A stretch of DNA of 64,000 nucleotides from Spiroplasma tabanidicola (lineage in GTDB: Bacteria; Bacillota_I; Bacilli_A; Mycoplasmatales; Mycoplasmataceae): positions 248,001 to 312,000 of the forward strand of contig NZ_CP046276.1 of assembly GCF_009730595.1 (NCBI RefSeq), written 5' to 3'. A program made the translations under genes and the position numbers. Below the pieces are notes generated by a model that worked only from the letters and a program-made list of their open reading frames with translations, was not told the origin of the DNA and made no database searches. Positions 56,579 to 64,000 of the stretch are shown piece by piece. Each line of letters begins with the position of its first letter. Within the stretch, counting starts at the first letter, position 1.

Positions 56579-56669
56579 GGATTGATACTCAAGTTGGTGA
56601 AGAGGGCACCCTGCTAAGGTGTTAGGTCGGGCAACCGGCGCGAGAGTTCGAGTCTCTCTCAATCCGCCA
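56579..56669 (+). tRNA. tRNA-Ser (GCT)
   Basis: A 91-base class II tRNA with a long variable arm, acceptor GGATTGA, anticodon GCT in loop CTGCTAA, T arm AGTTCGAGTCT, and encoded CCA. TATAAT at 56563-56568 is its likely -10 box. Confidence 0.96.
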
Positions 56670-56682
56670 TTTAGAAATTAAT

Positions 56683-56707
56683 ATGGAGTTTAGCTCCATT
56701 TTTTTAT
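56683..56707 (+). terminator. Terminator after tRNA-Ser
   Basis: ATGGAG and CTCCAT (with TTTAG loop) pair and a T tract follows. Confidence 0.78.
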
Positions 56708-56817
56708 ATTTAATTTTATTTTTTGTATATATTTTGAAGCACTACTCCTGAATAAGTATTTAATAATTAACTTTTAAATAAAGTGTAATAATTTTAGTGG
56801 GAGGAGAATTAAAAAAT

Positions 56818-58386
56818 ATGAATGAATTTATATATTTTATTAAAGGATTCTTTGGAGCACCTGCTGTTTTAATAGCATTGTTTGCTTTATTTGGATCTAT
56901 AATGCAAAGAAATAAATTTACTGATGTGTTGCTATCAACTTTAAAAGCAGCTGTAGGTTATTTAATTCTAGCAGGTGGAATTGGTCTTTTAGTATCTACA
57001 TTAGATGATTTCACAGTTTCGTTTAATCAATTATTTGGATTAACCGGAATTATGCCAAATTCTGATGCATTGGCAGGTAATATTATGAAAGCTATTCCTC
57101 AAATAGCTACAATAGCAGCTTTAATGATGTTTATATCAATAATTATCAACATTATGCTTGCTAGATTCTCAAGATTTAAATATATCTTTTTAACAGGTCA
57201 TCATACTTTATTTATTTGTGTAGTAATAGCTACTATGTTCCATATTGCTGGATTAGACCTATCAAGTGATATTTGATACTTCTTAGTTGTAGGATCAGGA
57301 ATAGTTTCAATTTATATGTTACTATCTCCAGCATTAACAAAACCATATATGGAATATTTAACACAAGATAAAAAACTATATATCGGACATGCAAATGTTT
57401 TTGGATTTGCAATTGCAGGAGCAATAGGTAGATTGGTTGGAAAAATCAAAAAAGGAAAAGTAAAATCTACTGAGGATATAAGATTTCCAAAATGATTAAG
57501 TGTATTTTCAAACTCAACAGTTTCAGTTGCTGTAACTATGATTATTATATTTGGAATTACATATGGTTCAATGTGAGGTGTTTATGGTAAAGAACAAATG
57601 GTCTCACTAGGAGTTATAGGTTCTAGTGACTCAGTGATTGTAAAAATTTTATTAGATGCTTTAACATTTACAGCAGGAGTAGAAGTTTTAATATATGGAA
57701 TTAAAACAATGGTTGGAGAATTAATTCCTGCATTAGAAGGTATAAGTCAAAGATTAATACCTGGAGCAAAAATGGCAGTAGATTGTTCTGTTGCATTATA
57801 TTATTCACCGACTGCAGTATTATTAGGATTTGTATCAAGTTTTGCAGGGGGAATCATAGGATTACTAATTTCTATTGGATTGAATTTAGCAGCCCCAGCG
57901 ATGATACCATCTGTTATCATTCCAGGAATTATTGCACACTTCTTCACAGGAGGAGTTAGTGGGACATTTGGAAATATAAAAGGTGGTGTATTAGGAGCTA
58001 TATTGGGAGCTTTTGTAAATGGTTTATTATTATCATTTGTACCAATTTTATTCATATTAATGGAACAAGTTTATGGAGCTCAATTTGATCCAAATAATGT
58101 ATTACAGTGAGCAGAATCAGACTACTCATTAATGTCATTAGTTGGTTGAATATTGTACTTTGTATGAACAAAATGATTATTGTTAGCTATTGTTCTTTGT
58201 GTAATGATTGCATTAATTGTGGATGGAGTAATTTGAGAAAGAAAAGATAGAAAAAATAGACCTGAGTTTTATGCAGAGTTAAAAGAAATTCAACAAAAAA
58301 TTAAAGCAAATAGAATTGCTGAAAAAGAAAAAAGAAAAGCAGATAAAAAACTTTCTGTAAATGAAAGCAAAGTTAAAAGAGAGTAG
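56818..58386 (+). CDS. PTS ascorbate-type IIC component (UlaA/SgaT family)
   Basis: A 522-residue membrane protein with about eleven helices and a basic Lys-rich C-terminal tail (from about residue 465). Family marks include FNQLFGLTGIMPNSDALAG, LTGHHTLFICVVIATM, KLYIGHANVFGFAIAGAIG and VALYYSPTAVLLGF. UlaA-type IIC proteins take up L-ascorbate or related acids with IIA and IIB partners, none of which is in this window. GGAGGAG lies 11 bases before the ATG, a wide spacing. It leads a sugar gene set with kinase, epimerase and aldolase. Confidence 0.9.
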
Positions 58387-58394
58387 GAAAAAAA

Positions 58395-59321
58395 ATGAAA
58401 AAAATAATTACAACCGGTTCTATTGGAGTTGACTATGTATTTTTAGTTGATAAACTTCCTAATAAAGGTCAATCAATAATTTCTAAAAAATTTGAAGTTT
58501 TTTGTGGAGGTAAAGGTGCTAATCAAGCTGTATCACTTGGAAAACTCGGAGCAAGTGTTAAAATGATTGGTCATGTTGGTAATGATGAAAATGGAAATAT
58601 CTCAATTAAAAATTTAATGGATAATTCAATTGATACAAAATATGTAAAAAAAGTATCTAATTATACAACTCAAATAGCTAATATAGTTGTTGATGATAAC
58701 GGAGATAACTTGTTAATTGTAGATGTAGGAGCTAACTTCTCTTTTACTAGAGAAGAAGTAGAAGATTACAAACACTTAATTGATGAAGCAGATATTGTAC
58801 TAACACAATTAGAAACATCAATTGAGTTTATTGAAGAGTTTTTAAAATATGCAAAAGAAAAAAATAAAATAGTTATTTTAAATCCAGGGCCTGCAAAATT
58901 AATTTCAAAAGATTTAATTCAATGTTGTGATTTTATAACTCCAAATGAAACAGAATTATGTATTCTTTTGAATAAAGAATACACAGAAGATTTTGAAACT
59001 TTAAAAAAATATGCTTTCGAGTTACAAGATATATCTCAAAAAAATGTAATTGTAACTCTTGGAATAAATGGATCAATGTGAATAAATGAAAAAAAAGAGT
59101 TTAAAAAATATGAAGCATATAAAATAAAAGCGGTTGATGCAACCGCTGCAGGTGATACATTTATGGGGGGATTTACAACTTATCTTGCAATGAATAAAAA
59201 CATTGATGAATGCATAAGATATGCAACAGCAGCTAGTGCTTTAGCGGTAACTAAATTAGGAGCGCAATCTTCTATACCATCTAAAAAAGAAGTTGAAGAG
59301 TTTATTAAAAAAAATAATTAA
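58395..59321 (+). CDS. Ribokinase-family sugar kinase
   Basis: A 308-residue PfkB-fold kinase. N-terminal TGSIGVDYVFLVDKLP, then FCGGKGANQAVSLGKLGA, NPGPAKLI, TPNETEL, and the anion-hole/catalytic motif VDATAAGDTFMGGF (catalytic Asp after AAG). Close to RbsK in form; substrate may be ribose or another pentose. Starts 8 bases after the IIC gene. Its end overlaps the RpiR gene end by a few bases. Confidence 0.92.
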
Positions 59322-60142
59322 CTATTATTTCAATCTTTTAAAATTAAATTAGATTTTTCAAGAGTTTCAAAAGCATTCTTATCAGTATTTAAAATTAAGT
59401 TAAATAATAAATTTGATATGAACATTTGTCCACTACTTGAACTAATTGAGGGAAATCTTAAAGTCTCATTCTTATGATAAGAATGATAAAGTTTAAAATT
59501 AGCTTTTTGTAAATTAGCATTATTAACTTCAATACTATTAGTAGAAGTTATTCAAACTACTTTAATATTATTATTTATAGCATATTTTGCAACTTCATTA
59601 GCTTCTTTAGTAAGACCGCTAGAACAAAAAATTATAATTACTGAATTTTCTGATTCAACAAAACTTAAATTAGTAATACATCCATGAACAGATTCGTAAA
59701 CAGTGTTATTAATACCAACTTTTTGCAAATTTCTTGACAAAAATAATGCCGATAAATATGAAGCTTCAACTCCAAAAAAAACAACACTTTTAGAAGCAAT
59801 AATAACATCTGCAACTTGTTTAAGTTGCTCATGATCTACAATGTTTTTACTTTCAAGTATTGAATAAATTTCAAAGCTTGAAACATTATGTGTAATATTC
59901 TGACTGCTGTTTGGAGGATAAATTTTAGTCAATTCATTAGTTTTAGTTTTTAGAGAATAATCAATTTGCATTGCCTTTAAAGATGCATACTCTAACTTTT
60001 TAATCAATCTAATTAAAGTTGCTTCACCCACATTATATTTGATAGATAAATTTTTCAAATTATTAGAAATAAAATATTCAATATCTTTATCTATTTGATC
60101 TATAACGTATTGTTCGCTATCAGTTAATTTTAAACTTTTCAT
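59318..60142 (-). CDS. RpiR-family transcriptional regulator
   Basis: A 274-residue regulator with an N-terminal helix-turn-helix (about residues 20-50, LSIKYNVGEATLIRLIKKL) and a C-terminal SIS sugar-phosphate-binding domain (VVFFGVEASYLSALFLSRNL, IIIFCSSGLTKEANEVAKYA). Regulators of this family sense phosphosugars and control adjacent catabolic genes. It lies between the kinase and the epimerase in opposite orientation, which fits local control of this locus. Confidence 0.92.
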
Positions 60143-60200
60143 AATTAGTAACCTCTAAAAGTATATATAAATTATTATAATATAAAAAGGAAATAAAAAA

Positions 60201-60884
60201 ATGAATAAAAAAATAGTAGCAGTTAGTATCTATGTTTTCAATTTCTTAGAAATTGGAAAAAAACTAGAGCAACTAACAAATTCAGGAGTAAATTGAATTC
60301 ACTTAGATATAATGGATGGAATTTTTGTAAATAATTATGCTTTGTGTCAAAAATTTTGTTCAGATATTAGAGAAAAATATAAGGATATTAAAATAGATAT
60401 CCACATGATGTGTGTTGAAAGTTATAAATATATTGATTCTTTTTCTAAAGCCGGAGCAAATTACTTTAACTTTCACTATGAATCGATAACAGATAAAAGC
60501 CCCCAACATATAAATGAAATAATTCAAAAAATAAAAAACTCGGGTATGAAACCTATTATGGCTTTAAACCCTGAAACAAGTGTAAATCAAATTGAAAAGT
60601 ACCTATCTTTATTAGATGGAATAATGTGTATGAATATTTTGCCAGGGTTTAATGGTCAAAAATTAATTCCTGAATCTTATGAAAAAATAAAAAATTTGAA
60701 AGACATTAGAGAGAAAAAAAGTTTAAATTATTTTATAATGACAGATGGTGGAGCTAGAGAAGATACATATTCTCAAATATGTGAAAGTGGTGCAGATGTT
60801 ATTGTTGTAGGTGCTTTTGTAAATGTTGAAGAAAATAAAATAAAAGAACAAGTTGATAAAATTCAGAAATTTAAAAATAAATAA
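60201..60884 (+). CDS. Ribulose-phosphate 3-epimerase family protein
   Basis: A 227-residue TIM barrel. Catalytic features remain: WIHLDIMDGIFV (His and Asp metal ligands), IDIHMM (His), MNILPGFNGQKLIPES, and MTDGGA (catalytic Asp). The N-terminal strand reads VAVSIYVFNF instead of the usual IAPSIL-type sequence, so it may be a divergent epimerase (allulose-6-phosphate type) rather than housekeeping Rpe. AAAGGAAA precedes the ATG. It reads into deoC after 11 bases. Confidence 0.85.
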
Positions 60885-60895
60885 AAGAGGTAAGT

Positions 60896-61558
60896 ATGAA
60901 AATAAACAAATATATTGACTCTACATTATTAAAACCTGAGGCAACTAAAGAAGATGTAATAGAATTTTGCAAAGAAGCTATTGAAAACGATTTTGCAGCA
61001 GTTTGTTTACATGTATCTAGAATAAAACTTGCAAAAGAAATGCTGAAAAATAGCAATATTGAAATTTCAGGAACTGTTGGTTTTCCGTTTGGAAACACAA
61101 GCGTAGAAGTAAAAATATTAGAAGCAAAAGAAAGTATAAAAATGGGTGCAACTGAGATTGATTTTGTAATAAATATTGGTTATGTCAAAGATCATAATTG
61201 AGAATTGGTCTTAAATGAACTAAAAGAAATCAAAAAAGCAATCCCTAATAATATAGTTAAAGTTATTTTAGAAAATTGTTTGTTAACTAATGAAGAAATT
61301 GTGAAATGTTGTAAATTAGCATGTGAAGCGAAAATAGATTATGTGAAAACATCAACAGGTTATTCATAATATGGAGCTAAAATAGAAGATGTTAGGTTAA
61401 TGAAAAAAATTGTAGGAAATGATTGCAAAATCAAAGCTGCTGGTGGAATTAAAACATTGGACGAAGCAATTATATTTATTGAAGCAGGTGTTGATAGAAT
61501 AGGAACTAGTTCAGGATATAACTTAATTAATAATTTAAAATCAAATTCAAGCTATTAA
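60896..61558 (+). pseudogene. deoC: Deoxyribose-phosphate aldolase interrupted by a stop codon
   Basis: The frame is open for 157 codons with DeoC marks: YIDSTLLKPEAT, CLHVSRI, GTVGFPFGNTS, EIDFVINIG and VKTSTG (Schiff-base Lys 151). A TAA (61367-61369) then follows TGYS. Downstream the same frame continues with [10 protein letters not shown] (second catalytic Lys) and GTSSGYNL to 61558. The break removes 63 C-terminal residues, including that Lys. One AAA-to-TAA change could have caused it. The good RBS (AGAGG) suggests recent loss, or a sequencing error. Confidence 0.88.
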
Positions 61559-61563
61559 GAAAA

Positions 61564-61606
61564 TTAATACTAAAAAAACTTTCTTTTATGAAAGTTTTTT
61601 TAGTAT
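61564..61606. terminator. Strong terminator after deoC
   Basis: AATACTAAAAAAACTTTC pairs with GAAAGTTTTTTTAGTATT in an 18-bp perfect stem. Confidence 0.85.
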
Positions 61607-61662
61607 TATATTTATTAGAAAGAAATATGCAGTAATGGCATTAATTTTATAAAGGGGATAAT

Positions 61663-62250
61663 ATGGCTAAAAATAAAAATAATATAGATCTTAAAGAAGA
61701 ACAACCAAAAAAAGGATTTTTAAAAAAAATGTTTGTAGGAAAAGCTGAACAAAAAAAAGTACTACAAATTATTAAGACTAAGAAAAACCAAAATTTATAT
61801 TTTTATACAGATGTAAACAATATCTTATTAATTTTAGAAAATGGTATTAGATTAGTAAAAGATCAAAAATTAAACAAAGGTGAAGAATATGTTGTTTGAA
61901 CATATTTAGAAAACAATAACTCAATTGGATTAGAGTTTGATTCTTCTACTAGAGCTCATTTTTGAAAATGAGCTAGTGAAGCAAAAGTTGATGTTGAAAA
62001 AATCTCTGTTATTGGAATAAATCCAGTAAATCTTGCAAAAATATGTAAAAAAGATTGAGCATTAGATAATGCCGGAAACATTGTTTATGTATATGAAACA
62101 ATACCAGTTGATGCTATTGATTTTATCATGATAAAAGATAAGGCAAATTTAAAACGCATTGAAACATATGTTAATGCAAATGATATAAATATTGATGTTT
62201 TTTATGGAGAAACTGGAAATATAAATAAAAAAGAAAAAGAGGTTAAATAA
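61663..62250 (+). CDS. Hypothetical protein, possibly DarT-like ADP-ribosyltransferase fold (195 aa)
   Basis: A basic N-terminal extension (about 40 residues) precedes LYFYTDVNNILLILENGIRL, which resembles the first motif of the DarT/DUF4433 toxins (an H or T, then D-x-x-N-L-x-x-I-L-x-x-G). The rest (WTYLENNNSIGLEFDSSTR, ETIPVDAIDFIMIKDKAN) has the strand pattern of that fold. The first-motif His of known DarT is Thr here, so activity is doubtful. No macro-domain antitoxin (DarG) is adjacent. It is followed by proS after one base. UGA-Trp used. The family call is tentative. Confidence 0.5.
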
Positions 62251-62251
62251 A

Positions 62252-63676
<1,425 letters not shown>

Positions 63677-63678
63677 AA

Positions 63679-63720
63679 AATATAAACTGTTCACATTAGT
63701 AAAATAGTTTATGTTTTTTT
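63679..63720. terminator. Terminator between proS and a convergent gene
   Basis: ATAAACT and AGTTTAT form a stem with a long loop, followed by a T tract; the minus-strand gene ends inside it. Confidence 0.6.
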
Positions 63721-64000
63721 ATCATTTTTTTCCAACAATAATATCAACAATTTTTTTGAATTCATAGTGTTTACTATCTGCAACTTTTTTTACTTCACAT
63801 TGTTCTAATAAAATATTAAAAATACCAACAAAAGTTGCATCATCGATATCATCAAACTTTGGTTTACACTTGAAATAAACTCTTGAAAAAGTAAAAATTG
63901 GATATTTAGAGATATATTCAAATATAGTTTTTTTAAGTTCTCTATACCTTGGATTTTCTTCTTTGATTATTTCATTTCTAATTCTTACAATAAGCTTAAT
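63719..64000 (-). CDS. Hypothetical protein (C-terminal 93 residues, partial)
   Basis: Open frame without stops to the window edge, ending in a UGA-Trp and TAA. The visible part is charged, with two long helices (ENPRYRELKKTIFEYISKYP and ATFVGIFNILLEQCEVKK) and the strand pair HYEFKKIVDIIVGKK, which is compatible with a winged-helix-like end. No family recognised. Its start lies beyond 64000. Confidence 0.65.

Overview
The window is AT-rich DNA from a wall-less bacterium of the class Mollicutes. In nearly every long gene UGA is read as tryptophan (genetic code 4), Shine-Dalgarno sites are strong, genes are closely packed, and the tRNA cluster has the Bacillus-like order Arg-Pro-Ala-Met-Ile2-Ser-fMet-Asp-Phe. 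A fused PotC-PotD protein, FolD with formate-THF ligase, Cys-anchored lipoproteins and an IS1202-like element fit the Entomoplasma/Mesoplasma/Spiroplasma group; the genus cannot be fixed from sequence alone. There is no rRNA operon, CRISPR array or replication origin.

Layout. 0-7 kb: an ABC exporter (minus strand, cut by the window edge) faces a polyamine ABC operon (potA, potB, fused potCD). The pot operon has a short leader ORF and a hairpin that could mask the potA ribosome-binding site; a hairpin-rich segment ending in a terminator precedes the exporter. 7-8.8 kb: tRNA-Cys, a decayed acetyltransferase, then nine tRNAs. 9-13 kb: a lipoprotein, a 38-residue Cys-rich metallothionein-like protein, an IS1202-like element and tRNA-Ile. 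13-18.5 kb: a MATE exporter, a P-type Mg2+ ATPase with its own leader ORF and RBS-masking hairpin, a 43-residue CSCHKC protein and a small unknown gene. 18.5-26 kb: a repeat lipoprotein, leuS, a decayed second IS copy inserted in the leuS terminator, a membrane protein and an ABC-2 transporter.

26.1-35.8 kb is the most unusual block: five tightly coupled genes encode a large SF1 helicase, a 756-residue unknown, a coiled-coil protein, a ClpB-like AAA+ protein with a degenerate first ATPase domain, and an NrdG-like radical SAM protein. It reads as one functional cassette, possibly for defence or for DNA/protein quality control, and I do not recognise it as a named system.

35.8-44.7 kb: two paralogous nitroreductases, a second decayed acetyltransferase, divergent folD and fhs (one-carbon metabolism), an amino-acid permease, NADH oxidase, an unknown and nagB. 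44.9-50.4 kb: two paralogous exported proteins of about 870-880 residues made of Ig-like repeats. 51-56.5 kb: tpiA, a HAD phosphatase and gpmI (glycolysis), a ferredoxin-NADP reductase, and tsaE-tsaB (t6A tRNA modification). 56.6-61.6 kb: tRNA-Ser, then a sugar locus with a UlaA-like PTS IIC, a ribokinase-family kinase, an RpiR regulator, a pentose-phosphate epimerase and deoC broken by a stop codon. 61.7-64 kb: a tentative DarT-like protein, proS and the end of an unknown gene.
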